From NCBI GenBank assembly GCA_031291675.1, contig JARLIO010000094.1, positions 124,001 to 188,000 on the forward strand: a stretch of DNA of 64,000 bases, given 5' to 3'. Position numbers and translations under genes: made by a program. Shown here piece after piece: positions 42,305 to 51,670 of the stretch; the first letter of the stretch is position 1; every line of letters starts with the position of its first letter. The stretch comes from Azospirillaceae bacterium (GTDB taxonomy: Bacteria; Pseudomonadota; Alphaproteobacteria; Azospirillales; Azospirillaceae). The notes below the pieces were generated by a model, which worked only from the letters and a program-made list of their open reading frames with translations, made no database searches and was not told where the DNA came from.

Positions 42305-43524
42305 GCGACGAAATTCGATGATGTGCCACGGATCCAGCCACCGCCCAGCAGCCGATCGCCTTGATAAAACACGCAGGCCTGCCCCGGAGCAACGCCATAT
42401 TGCGGGGTTGCCAGCGTGACCCGGGCCCGGTCGCCGCCGGTAAGAAGCAACCGGGCCGCCGCGGCGGTTTGAGTCGAGCGCAGCTTGACCGTCACCGCCA
42501 CGCCCTCACCCCCGTTCGCTGCGGGCAAGGGATCGCCCAGCCAATTGACCTCGGCGACCTCGACCTGGTCACGCGCCAGGGCCTCGCGCGGCCCGACAAT
42601 GACCCGGTGCGCGGCGGCATCAAGGCCGATGACATAGAGAGGCTGATCGTGGTCGGACAATCCGCCGATGCCCAGGCCCCGACGCTGGCCGATCGTATAA
42701 CCGATGATCCCCTGGTGCCGGCCCAGCACCCGGCCATCACAATGGACGATATCCCCGGGCACCACCGCCCCCGGCCGCAGGCGCTCGACCACCTGGGCGT
42801 AGGAGCCATTGGGGACGAAACAGATATCCTGGCTGTCGGGCTTGTCTGCCACCGCCAATCCGAAATGCGCCGCCAGGACCCGGGTTTGCGGCTTGGTCAG
42901 ACCACCCAGCGGGAAGCGCAGGAATTCCAGTTGCGCACGTGTCGTCGCAAACAGGAAATAGCTCTGGTCCCGCCCCGGATCCTGGCCCCGGTGCATTTCG
43001 GCGCCACCCGGCCCGACGATGCGGCGCGCATAGTGGCCCGTCGCCAGCGCGTCCGCGCCCAGGTCACGGGCGGTATCAAGCAGGTCCCGGAACTTGACGC
43101 GCTGGTTGCAGCGGATGCACGGCACCGGGGTCTCGCCGCGCAGATAGCTGTCGGCAAAATCCTCAACCACGCTTTCGGAAAAACGGTTCTCGTAATCCAG
43201 AACATAATGGGGAATGCCGAGCCGGTCGGCAACCTGGCGCGCATCATAGATGTCCTGTCCCGCACAACAGGCCCCCTTGCGCGCCAGCGCCAGCCCCTGG
43301 TCATAGAGTTGCAGGGTGATGCCCACGACATCATAGCCCGCCCCCGCCAACACGGCCGCGGTCACCGACGAATCGACGCCGCCCGACATCGCCACGACAA
43401 CACGGGTCTGGGCCCGCGGCTTGTCAATGCCGACCGGATCACCGATCTGCGCCAACACCGATCGCACCACAGCATCGGTGCCAGGCGCCACAGGGTCGGG
43501 GAGAATCAAGGTTTCTGTCATCAC
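42301..43524 (-). CDS. mnmA: MnmA, tRNA 2-thiouridylase
   Basis: The 407-residue product uses ATP and sulfur passed from a cysteine desulfurase to make 2-thiouridine at position 34 of Lys, Glu and Gln tRNAs. The PP-loop is [20 protein letters not shown]. The catalytic Cys lies in [16 protein letters not shown] and its partner Cys in [22 protein letters not shown] and [20 protein letters not shown] are also conserved. Two adjacent ATG codons (43524, 43521) are possible starts; a 30-residue N-terminal extension precedes the PP-loop, usual in alphaproteobacteria. It lies downstream of the fdx/hscB/iscS-type genes, which fits a sulfur-transfer role. Confidence 0.95.
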   Translation of the reverse strand: MMTETLILPDPVAPGTDAVVRSVLAQIGDPVGIDKPRAQTRVVVAMSGGVDSSVTAAVLAGAGYDVVGITLQLYDQGLALARKGACCAGQDIYDARQVADRLGIPHYVLDYENRFSESVVEDFADSYLRGETPVPCIRCNQRVKFRDLLDTARDLGADALATGHYARRIVGPGGAEMHRGQDPGRDQSYFLFATTRAQLEFLRFPLGGLTKPQTRVLAAHFGLAVADKPDSQDICFVPNGSYAQVVERLRPGAVVPGDIVHCDGRVLGRHQGIIGYTIGQRRGLGIGGLSDHDQPLYVIGLDAAAHRVIVGPREALARDQVEVAEVNWLGDPLPAANGGEGVAVTVKLRSTQTAAAARLLLTGGDRARVTLATPQYGVAPGQACVFYQGDRLLGGGWIRGTSSNFVA

Positions 43525-43603
43525 ACTCTCTCCGGGCCGGTCACGCGGGAGGCCAAGCGATCCGCCGGCCCCCCATGCGCCACCACCGGTTGGCCGGTGC
43601 CGG

Positions 43604-43945
43604 TCAGCCCGACTTGCCCGGCAAGTGATTACGGGTTCCCGCCGGCAGGCTCACGGTCAAGCCGTCCAGCTCCTCGCTCATGATGATCTGACAGCCCAGG
43701 CGCGACGTCTTGGCCAGGCCGAATGCCAGATCCAGCATGTCCTCCTCATCCTCCGAGGGGTCCTTCAACAGATCATACCATTCGGGCGCAATGATGACAT
43801 GGCAGGTGGAACAGGCCAACGAACCCTCGCAGGCACCCTCAAGGTCGATCTTGTGGCGATGCGCGATTTCCAGCACCGACAGGCCAAGCGGGGCGTCGAC
43901 CTCGTGCCGGGTGCCATTGGTTTCGATGAAGGTCATCTTAGGCAT
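43604..43945 (-). CDS. fdx: ISC-type 2Fe-2S ferredoxin
   Basis: The product of 113 residues has the adrenodoxin-like ligand pattern: [20 protein letters not shown] supplies three Cys and [15 protein letters not shown] the fourth. The start at 43945 ([20 protein letters not shown]) fits the family. In isc operons it donates electrons for cluster assembly. Here hscA, normally just upstream, is missing, with only 155 bases between fdx and hscB. mnmA follows on the same strand. Confidence 0.92.
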   Translation of the reverse strand: MPKMTFIETNGTRHEVDAPLGLSVLEIAHRHKIDLEGACEGSLACSTCHVIIAPEWYDLLKDPSEDEEDMLDLAFGLAKTSRLGCQIIMSEELDGLTVSLPAGTRNHLPGKSG

Positions 43946-44100
43946 GAAAAAACAACTCCGAAGCAAAGAGAACAAAAAGGGTTGGAAAGATGCCCGAAAT
44001 CGTCGCCACAGCGCGCCTGGTTGCGAGACGCCGACAGGATCAATTCCGGGCGACGCCATTCAAGGCGAGAGCTCGGGCAACAATGCCGGAATGATAATCC

Positions 44101-44772
44101 TCAATCATCCGACAGGGGCCGCGACACGGCGCGCCGTGCCCGGGTCTGTTCGGCCAATCGCGTCAGACATTCGAGACGCAGCACGAGCTGGCCCGCCTGC
44201 GCGAGATCATCAGCCCGGAACGCCGCCGAAAGCTGATGGATCGCCGCGGCGATATCCTGAGACACCTGAACCGCGAAACCGTCGAGCGTAGCCGTATCCG
44301 CCGCCGGATCCGGCTCCGCGAAACCGCAATCTGCCGGCGCCAATGCGGCCAGCGCGACCTCAGCCACGCCACTTTGTAGCAGCAAACACCGGGCCCGCGC
44401 GACCGGATCCTTGAGCTCCTCATACGCCTTGGCAAAGGCCTCCGCCTGGGCCCGGGCGTTGTGATTCTCGCCGACACCGCGGCTGGCGAAACGCTGCGGA
44501 TCGAGAGCGCGGCTGAAACCCCGATATTGCCGCTCCAGGACCGCCGGATCGATATCGAATCGCCGTTCCAGGCCCAGGCGCGCGAAAGGATCAAGCGGCC
44601 GCGGTGGCTGGATCGCACCGCAGGCGTGGCAAAACAGCGCGCGCGCCGACACGGCCCGCTGGCAGAGCCAGCAGGACGTCAACGCACCGTCGATCGAGCC
44701 GGGGTGGCCGGCGCCGGAGCCGGGGTGGCTCGGATTCATGGTCGGGGCCGTTCCGGTTTCAAAGGGTTTCAT
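44101..44772 (-). CDS. hscB: HscB-like J-domain protein with degenerate motifs
   Basis: The product of about 210-223 residues aligns with HscB: an N-terminal zinc-ribbon-like CWLCQRAVSARALFCHACG, then DPFARLGLERRFDIDPAVLE and a J domain. The HPD triad needed to stimulate Hsp70 ATPase reads DPQ (FSRALDPQRFASRG against xxYHPDKFAS of E. coli). The LMEQ-type IscU-binding segment is also not recognisable. Neither hscA, iscU nor iscA is present in the cluster. It may be a relic, or a protein with a new role. An ATG at residue 13 (MNPSHPG, position 44736-44738) is an alternative start. Confidence 0.78.
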   Translation of the reverse strand: MKPFETGTAPTMNPSHPGSGAGHPGSIDGALTSCWLCQRAVSARALFCHACGAIQPPRPLDPFARLGLERRFDIDPAVLERQYRGFSRALDPQRFASRGVGENHNARAQAEAFAKAYEELKDPVARARCLLLQSGVAEVALAALAPADCGFAEPDPAADTATLDGFAVQVSQDIAAAIHQLSAAFRADDLAQAGQLVLRLECLTRLAEQTRARRAVSRPLSDD

Positions 44773-44875
44773 TCTATCGCGTCATACAATTTGCGGCCCG
44801 ATCTGGCAACCACCGACGTTGTCGCGCAACCAACGCCGTGGCAACCTCGCCCGGAAGCCTCGCTTCGCGCGCCCA

Positions 44876-45997
44876 TCACGCCACGCGATCGGGACGCGTC
44901 CGTTGGCGCAAGCCGAGCCAGGCGGCGGTAAACCGCGCCACATCGTCGGGGCCACTGCCCCAACCCAGACTGACCCGCACCGCCGAGCCGGCCAGATCGG
45001 GCGCCGCCGCCATGGCGCGCAGGACATGGGAGGTCGCCACCTTGCCGCTGGAACAGGCCGCACCGCTGCTGACGGCAATTCCGGCCAGATCGAACGCCAT
45101 CAATTGCGTGTCGGCCGCGACCCCGGTCATCGCCAGGCAACTGGTGTTGCCAACCCGCGGCGCCGTGGCGCCGAACACGACAAGCGCCGGGTCCGCCGAA
45201 CGAATCGTCGCTTCCAGCCGGTCGCGCAACCCCGCCAGCCGGACCTGGTCGGCCAGGGACTGTTCCACCTCGGCGCAGACCGCACCAAATCCGGCAATCC
45301 CCGCGACATTCTCGGTACCGGCCCGGCGGCGCCGCTCCTGACCACCGCCCCGCAGCAGCGGCCGCAACGGCACCCCGTCACGAACGATCAGCGCCCCGAC
45401 GCCCTTTGGCCCCCCCAGCTTGTGGGCCGACAGGCTGATCATATCGACGTCAAGGCGCCGCAGATCAATCGCCACCCGTCCCAATGCCTGGACCGCGTCG
45501 GTATGGATCAGGGCACCGTAGCGCCGCGCAATCGCCGCGGCCTCGGCCACCGGCTGGATCGTGCCGGTCTCGTTGTTGACCAGCATCACCGAGACCAGCG
45601 CCGAACCCGACATCGCACTGAGGATACGCTCGAGCGCCGTCAGCGCGATCCGGCCGTCGGCATCCACCGGAATCGTGACGGCGCGGTCCCCCGCCGCCAG
45701 GCGCACAGCGTCGTGCTCGATCGCCGACATCACGACCATATGCCCGGTTCCCGTCACCGCCAAATTGTCGGCTTCGGTGCCCCCCGCGGTAAAAATCACC
45801 GCCGCGGGCGGCGCCCCGACCGCCGCCGCGACCTGGGCCCGCGCCGCTTCGACGATCCGGCGCGCGGCGCGCCCGGCGCTATGGGGCGAGGACGCATTGC
45901 CGGCGACGTCCCACGCCGCGATCATCGCCGCCCGCGCCGTCGGGCGCAGCGGCGCCGTTGCGTTGTAGTCGAGATAGCACAGCGTGTCCGCGGCCAC
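44876..45997 (-). CDS. Cysteine desulfurase, NifS/IscS family
   Basis: The 373-residue PLP enzyme removes sulfur from cysteine. Visible landmarks are YLDYNATAPLRPTARAAM, FTAGGTEADNLAV, the His stacking on PLP in MSAIEHDAVRLAAG, the Schiff-base Lys in DMISLSAHKLGGPKGVGALI, and the catalytic Cys loop AVSSGAACSSGKVATSHVLR. It lies 3 bases after the iscR gene, so the two are co-transcribed. In many Rhodospirillales this is the first of two desulfurases in the isc operon; the second (iscS), iscU and iscA are absent here. It may therefore mainly serve MnmA. Confidence 0.93.
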   Translation of the reverse strand: MAADTLCYLDYNATAPLRPTARAAMIAAWDVAGNASSPHSAGRAARRIVEAARAQVAAAVGAPPAAVIFTAGGTEADNLAVTGTGHMVVMSAIEHDAVRLAAGDRAVTIPVDADGRIALTALERILSAMSGSALVSVMLVNNETGTIQPVAEAAAIARRYGALIHTDAVQALGRVAIDLRRLDVDMISLSAHKLGGPKGVGALIVRDGVPLRPLLRGGGQERRRRAGTENVAGIAGFGAVCAEVEQSLADQVRLAGLRDRLEATIRSADPALVVFGATAPRVGNTSCLAMTGVAADTQLMAFDLAGIAVSSGAACSSGKVATSHVLRAMAAAPDLAGSAVRVSLGWGSGPDDVARFTAAWLGLRQRTRPDRVA

Positions 45998-46000
45998 CCT

Positions 46001-46480
46001 TTACTCCGCCGCGACAACATGCTCGAACAGACCGGCCGCGTCACCCGCCAGGCCCGCGTCCCCGTTGAGGACCCGACGGCCGATGACATCGGCGATGCTG
46101 ACCGTGCTGAGATAGCGGTGGATCTGATCGCCCAGGGCTTCCCACAGTTCGTGGGTCAGACAGCGGCTGCGATCGACACGGCAGCCCGACGACGACCCGA
46201 TACTGCAGCGAGTCGTTTGAATCGGCTCATCCACGGCCAGGATGACCTCGGAGATCAGCAGCGCATCCGCCGGCCGCGCCAGGAGATAACCGCCGCCGGG
46301 GCCCCGTACGCTGCGAACCACCCCTCCCTTGCGCAGTTTGGCAAACAGCTGTTCCAGATAAGACAGCGAGATTTCCTGGCGTTCGGCGATATCGGCCAGG
46401 GCGATGGGGTTGCCCTGGCTGGTCGCGGCCAGATCGACAACCGCCATCACGGCGTAACGGCCTTTGGTGCTGAGTCTCAT
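46001..46480 (-). CDS. iscR: IscR, Rrf2-family regulator
   Basis: The 159-residue product has the Rrf2 winged helix (MRLSTKGRYAVMAVVDLAAT, SLSYLEQLFAKLRKGGVVRS, RGPGGGYLLARP). Three conserved Cys and a His for a 2Fe-2S cluster lie in TTRCSIGSSSGCRVDRSRCL followed by THELW. The first two Cys are separated by seven residues, one more than the usual spacing around five. It should sense cluster status and control its own operon. The gene ends 3 bases before the cysteine desulfurase gene. Confidence 0.93.
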   Translation of the reverse strand: MRLSTKGRYAVMAVVDLAATSQGNPIALADIAERQEISLSYLEQLFAKLRKGGVVRSVRGPGGGYLLARPADALLISEVILAVDEPIQTTRCSIGSSSGCRVDRSRCLTHELWEALGDQIHRYLSTVSIADVIGRRVLNGDAGLAGDAAGLFEHVVAAE

Positions 46481-46959
46481 TCCCGTCCTTCCTCTCTGTC
46501 GGCTCTATCCGGTGCTTGCCTGATAAAACCACCAACCGCCACCCCGGCTTCCCGCGGTCCCGTGGCGAACGGAAGAGCGGGGAATGCCGAATGCGGTCAG
46601 TTTTCGCGGGCCTTCAATTCAAGATGCTTGAACATCAGGCCACAGGCTATGGTATAGTCCGCGCCCTTGGCTGGGCCGGGACCAGGTTGACATGGCACGC
46701 ATGGATCCGCTTCCCGCCTTGGAAACCCTGGTTGCTTCATGGTGTGCAAGGCGGTCCCCTATCAAAATGCCATGCTCCGCCATATATGATGACCTACTGA
46801 TTTGGTCAAGTTTTCCCGCAACCGATGACGCAGACCCTGGGGCCCGTGACAATCGTGAGCGACCGGTGACATTGTCCTTTCCCGACCATGCCCCTTGCAC
46901 CCCGGCAAGTGGGTCCCTTCGTTCGGTAAAAACTCCGCTGCGCCAGGACCATCATCGCA
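46481..46959. other. Intergenic region upstream of iscR
   Basis: No supported gene was seen; frames here lack ribosome-binding sites and family motifs. It contains a candidate minus-strand promoter at 46781-46809, implying a leader of nearly 300 bases before iscR. A closer, weaker promoter cannot be excluded. No RNA family could be recognised. Confidence 0.4.
46781..46809 (-). promoter_or_regulatory. Candidate promoter toward iscR
   Basis: On the minus strand TTGACC (complement of 46804-46809) and TATATG (complement of 46781-46786) are 17 bases apart. A GACC/GGTC inverted pair overlaps the -35 region. Distance to iscR is about 300 bases, so assignment is tentative. Confidence 0.4.
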
Positions 46960-47637
46960 ATGCCTGAAGTCATCATCAATGGGCCGGCAGGACGGCTGGA
47001 AGGCCGTTACAGCCACAGCAAACAGCCCAACGCGCCGATCGCCCTGTTGCTGCACCCACACCCGCAGCAAGGCGGTACGATGAACAATCGTGTCGTGCAT
47101 GCGCTGTTCCATGCTTACGCCCGCAGGGGCTTTTCCGTGGTCCGGTTCAACTTTCGCGGCATTGGACGCAGCCAGGGCACCTTCGACAAGGGTGAAGGTG
47201 AACTCAGTGATGCCGCATCGGCGCTGGACTGGCTGCAGACATTCAACCCCAACGCTTCAGCCTGCTGGATTGCCGGCTTCTCGTTCGGCGCCTGGATTGG
47301 CATGCAGCTGCTGATGCGCCGGCCCGAGATTGACGGCTTCATCTCGGTATCGCCACCCGCCAATCATTTCGACTTCAGCTTCCTGGCCCCCTGTCCGTCC
47401 TCAGGCCTGATCCTGCATGGCAGCAAGGACGAGATGGTCCCGGAACCGTCGGTGGCCAAGCTGGTGCATAAATTGTCGCATCAGCGCGACATCCGGATCG
47501 ACTACCGCATCGTCGACGGCGCCAACCACTTCTTCGCCAACCATCTCGAAGAACTGACCCAGCACGCCGACGACTACCTGCAAAAAGCGGTGACGCCGCG
47601 GGCGGTCGCAGCCCCCCCGGTCGCGACGGTCGAATAG
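46960..47637 (+). CDS. Alpha/beta hydrolase, COG2945-like
   Basis: The 225-residue product has the compact alpha/beta-hydrolase layout of the COG2945 group: ALLLHPHPQQGGTMNNRVVH, VVRFNFRGIGRSQGTFDKGE, nucleophile Ser in AGFSFGAWIGMQLLMRRPEI, an acid in LILHGSKDEMVPEPSV and the His in DGANHFFANHLEELTQ. It is cytoplasmic with unknown substrate. The gene diverges from iscR across a long non-coding stretch and is followed by the convergent anmK gene. Confidence 0.88.
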   Translation: MPEVIINGPAGRLEGRYSHSKQPNAPIALLLHPHPQQGGTMNNRVVHALFHAYARRGFSVVRFNFRGIGRSQGTFDKGEGELSDAASALDWLQTFNPNASACWIAGFSFGAWIGMQLLMRRPEIDGFISVSPPANHFDFSFLAPCPSSGLILHGSKDEMVPEPSVAKLVHKLSHQRDIRIDYRIVDGANHFFANHLEELTQHADDYLQKAVTPRAVAAPPVATVE

Positions 47638-47740
47638 CCGACAGCCGGGCATCGGACATCCCCATCGGATATCCCCACCGGATATCCGATGACCCGGCGG
47701 CACGCGACGACCCGGCCCCGGCAAGGGGGGGGCGGGCGAT

Positions 47741-48844
47741 TCAGGAGTGCGGTGCCGCCGGCGGCACATGCAGCCGGCCACCGGTCATGGGCCGCGCCAC
47801 CCCGGTGGTCGCCGGGAGGCTTAGCGGCAATCCGCTGCGCGACCGCACCGCCAGATAGGCAAAAGCCTGGGCCTCCAGCGCGTCGCCGTTCCACCCCACC
47901 GCCTCGACCGGCACCACCGGTGCCGCCAGGACGTCCGCGAGACGCCGCATCAGATGGCCGTTATGCCGGCCACCACCGGTAACGAGCCAGCGCCGCGGCG
48001 GGACCGGCAGCGTGGCCGCAGCCGCCGCGATCGCCCGTACCGTGAATTCGGTCAAGGTCGCCGCGCCGTCGGCGACAGCGCGGCCCACCAGCGCCGTAAC
48101 GTCGAAGGCATCGCGATCGAGGGACTTCGGGGACGGGCGGCGAAAATAGTCGTGGTCCAGCCAGAGTCTCACCAAGGCCTCATCGACGCGCCCTGACGCG
48201 GCGACGGCACCATCAGCATCGTAAAGCTGCCCGGTGTGGCGCAGCATCCAGTCGTCGAGCAGGGCATTGCCGGGCCCGGTATCACAGGCGATAAGCTCAT
48301 CCTCGGCAGCGCCCAGGTAGGTCAGGTTGGCAACGCCGCCGATATTGAGCACCGCAAGCGGCCGCTCGAGCCCCGCCGCCGCGGCCAGCGCCTGATGGAA
48401 TAACGGCACGAAAGGGGCACCCTGCCCGCCCGCCGCGACATCGGCCGATCGAAAATCATTGATCACGGCAATACCGAGCCGCGCCGCCAGCGTGGCGCCG
48501 TCGCCGATTTGCCAGGTTTGCCCCTGCTCCGGCGCATGAAACAGGGTATGGCCGTGGAAACCCACCAGGTCGACCGTCGCGGCATCGACCCCCTCCTGCT
48601 GCAGCAGGCTGTCAACCGCAACGGCGTGACGAGCCGTCAGTTCCGCCTCGACCGCCGCGACAACCGTCGCCGGCACCGTTCCGGGTGGCCCCAGGCAGGA
48701 CCGCAGACGTTCGCGAAAGCCGGCCGGATAGGGAACCGTGAGAAAACCGCCACTTTCGACCTGAGCCAGACCGTCGGTCCGGATCAGGGCGACGTCGATG
48801 CCATCCTGCGCGGTGCCACTCATCAGACCAAGCGCGTTGAACAT
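47741..48844 (-). CDS. anmK: Anhydro-N-acetylmuramic acid kinase
   Basis: The 367-residue kinase phosphorylates and opens 1,6-anhydro-N-acetylmuramic acid during cell-wall recycling. Landmarks are [20 protein letters not shown] (usual form GxMSGTSxDGxD), [20 protein letters not shown] (visible as [10 protein letters not shown]), [30 protein letters not shown] and [20 protein letters not shown]. It lies back to back with tyrS, an arrangement widespread in proteobacteria. Confidence 0.94.
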   Translation of the reverse strand: MFNALGLMSGTAQDGIDVALIRTDGLAQVESGGFLTVPYPAGFRERLRSCLGPPGTVPATVVAAVEAELTARHAVAVDSLLQQEGVDAATVDLVGFHGHTLFHAPEQGQTWQIGDGATLAARLGIAVINDFRSADVAAGGQGAPFVPLFHQALAAAAGLERPLAVLNIGGVANLTYLGAAEDELIACDTGPGNALLDDWMLRHTGQLYDADGAVAASGRVDEALVRLWLDHDYFRRPSPKSLDRDAFDVTALVGRAVADGAATLTEFTVRAIAAAAATLPVPPRRWLVTGGGRHNGHLMRRLADVLAAPVVPVEAVGWNGDALEAQAFAYLAVRSRSGLPLSLPATTGVARPMTGGRLHVPPAAPHS

Positions 48845-48972
48845 CGGGGCAGAACTCCGCGGTGAGGGGTTTCCGGCCGGGCACGGAACCGTGCCGGACG
48901 CGATCTCCAGACTACCCGAATTGCCCGGCAGGCGTCCTCATGTTAAACACCGCGCTATCAACGGAGGCACGA

Positions 48973-50229
48973 ATGAGCGTTTTGAGGTCAGAATTCCTGC
49001 GGGTGATCGAGGCGCGGGGGTTCCTCCACCAATGCACGGATCGCGAGGGGCTGGATGAGAAACTGGCCGCGGGACAGCCGGTGGCCGCTTATATCGGTTT
49101 CGATGCCACGGCGGACAGCCTGCATGTTGGCAGCCTGCTGCCGATCATGATGCTGCGCTGGCTGCAGAAATGCGGCCACAAGCCGATCGTCCTGATGGGC
49201 GGCGGCACCACCAGGGTCGGCGATCCTTCGGGCAAGGACGAATCCCGCCAACTGCTCGACGACGAACGGATTGCCGCCAACATCGCCGGCATCCGCCGCA
49301 TCTTTGACGCCTTCCTGACATTCGGCGACGGCCCGACCGACGCGGTGATAGTCAATAATGCCGACTGGCTCGACAATCTCGCCTATATTCCGTTTCTGCG
49401 GGACGTCGGTCGGCACTTCACGATCAACCGGATGCTGACTTTTGATTCGGTCAAGCTGCGTCTGGAACGCGAACAGCCGCTGACCTTCCTTGAATTCAAC
49501 TATATGATTCTCCAGGGCTATGACTTTCTGGAGCTGAGCCGACGCCACGGCTGCGTGCTGCAGATGGGCGGCTCGGACCAGTGGGGCAACATCGTCAATG
49601 GCGTGGAATTGGCGCGCCGCGTCAATCAGACCGCGTTGTTCGGCCTGACGACGCCGCTGCTGACCACGGCCGCGGGGGCCAAGATGGGCAAGACCGCGAA
49701 CGGCGCGGTTTGGCTCAATCCGGAACGGCTCAGCCCCTATGACTACTGGCAATATTGGCGCAACACCGAGGACGCCGATGTCGGCCGCTTCCTGCGCCTG
49801 TTCACCGAATTGCCGTTGGACGAGATTGCACGGCTGGAGGCCCTGCCCGGCGCCGCGATCAATGACGCCAAGAAGCGCCTGGCCGATGAGGCGACCCGGC
49901 TGCGCCATGGCGCCCTGGCGGCAGAACAGGCCGCGGAGACCGCGCGCCAGACTTTCGAACAGGGTGCGGCCGCGAACGGCCTGCCGACGGTCGACGTGCC
50001 GCGGGCCCGCCTGGACGCGGGCATGACGGTCGTCGATCTGCTGGTGATGTCCGGATTGGCCGCGTCGAAGGGCGAAGCCCGCCGGCTGATCAAAGGCGGC
50101 GGCGCGCGCCTGGATGACGCGCTGGTCGCCGACGAAACCGCGACGCTGGCCACAGCCGCGCTGCCACAGAGCGGTGTGGTCAAGCTGACGGCAGGTAAGA
50201 AACGCCACATGCTGATCCGGGCGGTGTAA
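48973..50229 (+). CDS. tyrS: Tyrosyl-tRNA synthetase
   Basis: The 418-residue class I synthetase charges tRNA-Tyr. The HIGH-type motif lies in [20 protein letters not shown], the tyrosine site in [20 protein letters not shown] with [14 protein letters not shown], and the KMSKS-type loop in [19 protein letters not shown]-terminal S4 RNA-binding domain is seen ([20 protein letters not shown]). The ATG at 48973 has a GGAGG 5 bases away and gives the standard N-terminus. Confidence 0.97.
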   Translation: MSVLRSEFLRVIEARGFLHQCTDREGLDEKLAAGQPVAAYIGFDATADSLHVGSLLPIMMLRWLQKCGHKPIVLMGGGTTRVGDPSGKDESRQLLDDERIAANIAGIRRIFDAFLTFGDGPTDAVIVNNADWLDNLAYIPFLRDVGRHFTINRMLTFDSVKLRLEREQPLTFLEFNYMILQGYDFLELSRRHGCVLQMGGSDQWGNIVNGVELARRVNQTALFGLTTPLLTTAAGAKMGKTANGAVWLNPERLSPYDYWQYWRNTEDADVGRFLRLFTELPLDEIARLEALPGAAINDAKKRLADEATRLRHGALAAEQAAETARQTFEQGAAANGLPTVDVPRARLDAGMTVVDLLVMSGLAASKGEARRLIKGGGARLDDALVADETATLATAALPQSGVVKLTAGKKRHMLIRAV

Positions 50230-50304
50230 CCCGATCGCGGGGATTGAGACGGCGGGCCCTCGGCCGATCGTCAAAAAAACAACATCAACCTTGCATTAAT
50301 GCCT

Positions 50305-50333
50305 TTGCGCGGCGCGGTCACCTGGGTTAAGGT
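50305..50333 (+). promoter_or_regulatory. Candidate promoter of tRNA-Arg
   Basis: TTGCGC (50305-50310) and TAAGGT (50328-50333) are separated by 17 bases and lie 18 bases upstream of the tRNA. The -10 element is weak. Confidence 0.4.
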
Positions 50334-50350
50334 GCGCGCCGCGCCAGATT

Positions 50351-50427
50351 GGATCCGTAGCTCAGTTGGATAGAGCGCTGCCCTCCGAAGGCAGAGGTCG
50401 CGCGTTCGAATCGCGCCGGGTCCACCA
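50351..50427 (+). tRNA. tRNA-Arg (CCG)
   Basis: A full cloverleaf is readable: acceptor GGATCCG with CGGGTCC and ACCA, D-arm AGCTCAGTTGGATAGAGC, anticodon stem CTGCC/GGCAG with loop CTCCGAA (anticodon CCG), T-arm GCGCGTTCGAATCGCGC. The CCA end is encoded. An accessory stretch starts directly after it, but no duplicated 3' end was found. Confidence 0.95.
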
Positions 50428-50524
50428 ATCTGACTAGAAGGCCGTGCGACGTTTGAGTTGTTTCTTGCCCGAACGGAACCGCGCGCTTCTGGTTTTTGGA
50501 TCGCGTGTCATACGGAGCGTCAGG

Positions 50525-50848
50525 ATGGCCGCTGGCGGGCAAGTCCCCGAAGCGCTGCTGATGCAGGTGGTTTCCGTATTAAGACCGCGCCGGGTTATGC
50601 TGTTCGGCAGTCAAGCGCAGGGCGATGGCAGGGCCGACAGCGATTACGATCTTGTCGTTGTTCTTGATGATGACACTCCCAATGATCGGCTGTCGTCACG
50701 GTGGCGCTATGAAGCGCGCCGGGGATTTCCGTTTGCGGTGGGTATCGTCGCCTCCCGGGAAAGCGTCTTGAAGGAGCGGGGCCGGGCACTCGGTTCCTTC
50801 GCCCATACGGTGCGGACCGAAGGGGTGGCCGTCTATCAACCATCCTGA
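50525..50848 (+). CDS. MNT-type minimal nucleotidyltransferase (antitoxin-like)
   Basis: The 107-residue product has the minimal nucleotidyltransferase core: RRVMLFGSQAQGDGRADSDY followed by DLVVVLDD, i.e. the GSx9-11DxD motif intact. In HEPN/MNT pairs this protein neutralises the HEPN toxin, in known cases by AMPylation. The partner HEPN gene directly downstream is ruined. The ATG at 50525 is chosen as homology starts there; the frame is open upstream into the tRNA-Arg flank. Confidence 0.78.
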   Translation: MAAGGQVPEALLMQVVSVLRPRRVMLFGSQAQGDGRADSDYDLVVVLDDDTPNDRLSSRWRYEARRGFPFAVGIVASRESVLKERGRALGSFAHTVRTEGVAVYQPS

Positions 50849-51049
50849 GCAGCGCCGCGTCCAATGGGCTGATGCGCTTTATGGCTCGCGAAGGCCGACG
50901 ACGACATTCGCATAGCGGACCTGGCGTTAACCGCGGACCCGCCGATGATCGATCCGGCGGCGTTTTATTGTCGGCAAGCGGTCGAATAAATTGTCAAGGC
51001 TATGCGGGTCACCGTTGCCGTAGCGCCGCCACGACATCGAATTGTTAAC
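50838..51049 (+). pseudogene. HEPN-domain toxin remnant
   Basis: Translation shows a HEPN N-terminal half in pieces. HPEQRRVQWADAL is in one frame; after an apparent one-base shift near 50879, WLAKADDDIRIADLALTADP and PMIDPAAFYCRQAVE follow. A TAA at 50987 then replaces the expected Lys codon, after which IVKAMRVTVAVAPPRHRIVN continues in the same frame. The rest of the domain with the RX4-6H motif is missing, cut by the convergent marR-type gene. No start codon remains; the expected ATG position overlaps the end of the MNT gene. Confidence 0.72.
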
Positions 51050-51054
51050 TCGCT

Positions 51055-51582
51055 TCATCGGTCCCGTGACGGGAGGTCTGCAACAGGGTCAGAGTCAGGC
51101 GGCACGTCCTTCGTGCCCGCGGCGGCCGCAACGCCCACCAACCAGTGACGGATCGCCTGCTCCTCTGCCGGCGGCAATCGGGTGGTCAGCTCCTGTTCAA
51201 CCGCATGGGCACGCGCTCGACACGCGGCCAGGAGAGCCGCGCCGCTGTCGCTTAGATCGATGTGCTGGATACGGCCGTGAACTTCATGCGGTCGGCGGAC
51301 GACGGCGCCCCTCCGCTGGAGGTTGGCGATGATCACACTGACGGTCTGCGGCGTCAGAAGCGCAAGCCGCGCCAGATCGGCATTCGAATGACCGGGATAG
51401 GCGGCCAGCATGGTCAGCACCGAGAATTGCGGCGGCGTGACCTGGATGTCGGCCAGCGCCCGCTCCATCCGCAGTCGATAGGCGCCGGCCGCCTGGCGCA
51501 GCAGATAGCCGAGATAGCCGGCCTCGCCCCGCTTGCCCTCCCCGGGCTCAGGCAACCGGGATGTCAAATCAGGCTTGCTCAT
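51055..51582 (-). CDS. MarR family transcriptional regulator
   Basis: The 175-residue product has the MarR winged helix: LADIQVTPPQFSVLTMLAAY, HSNADLARLALLTPQTVSVI, RRGAVVRRPHEVHGRIQHID. The ATG at 51582 is the first with homology. It diverges from the epimerase-GNAT-azoreductase genes with 88 bases between starts, so it probably represses that operon and itself. Its 3' end abuts the HEPN relic. Confidence 0.88.
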   Translation of the reverse strand: MSKPDLTSRLPEPGEGKRGEAGYLGYLLRQAAGAYRLRMERALADIQVTPPQFSVLTMLAAYPGHSNADLARLALLTPQTVSVIIANLQRRGAVVRRPHEVHGRIQHIDLSDSGAALLAACRARAHAVEQELTTRLPPAEEQAIRHWLVGVAAAAGTKDVPPDSDPVADLPSRDR

Positions 51583-51670
51583 AATGTCAAAGCTCTTATA
51601 TGTTGTTCGTGTTCTGATATTAAGGCAGACCGGCACACCGTGCCACTGCCAATCGAGCCCGGAGTTCAGG

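Noticed and set aside
46516-46967. Small protein genes upstream of iscR
   Set aside because: Three overlapping frames of 90-95 codons have no start signals or homology-like features.
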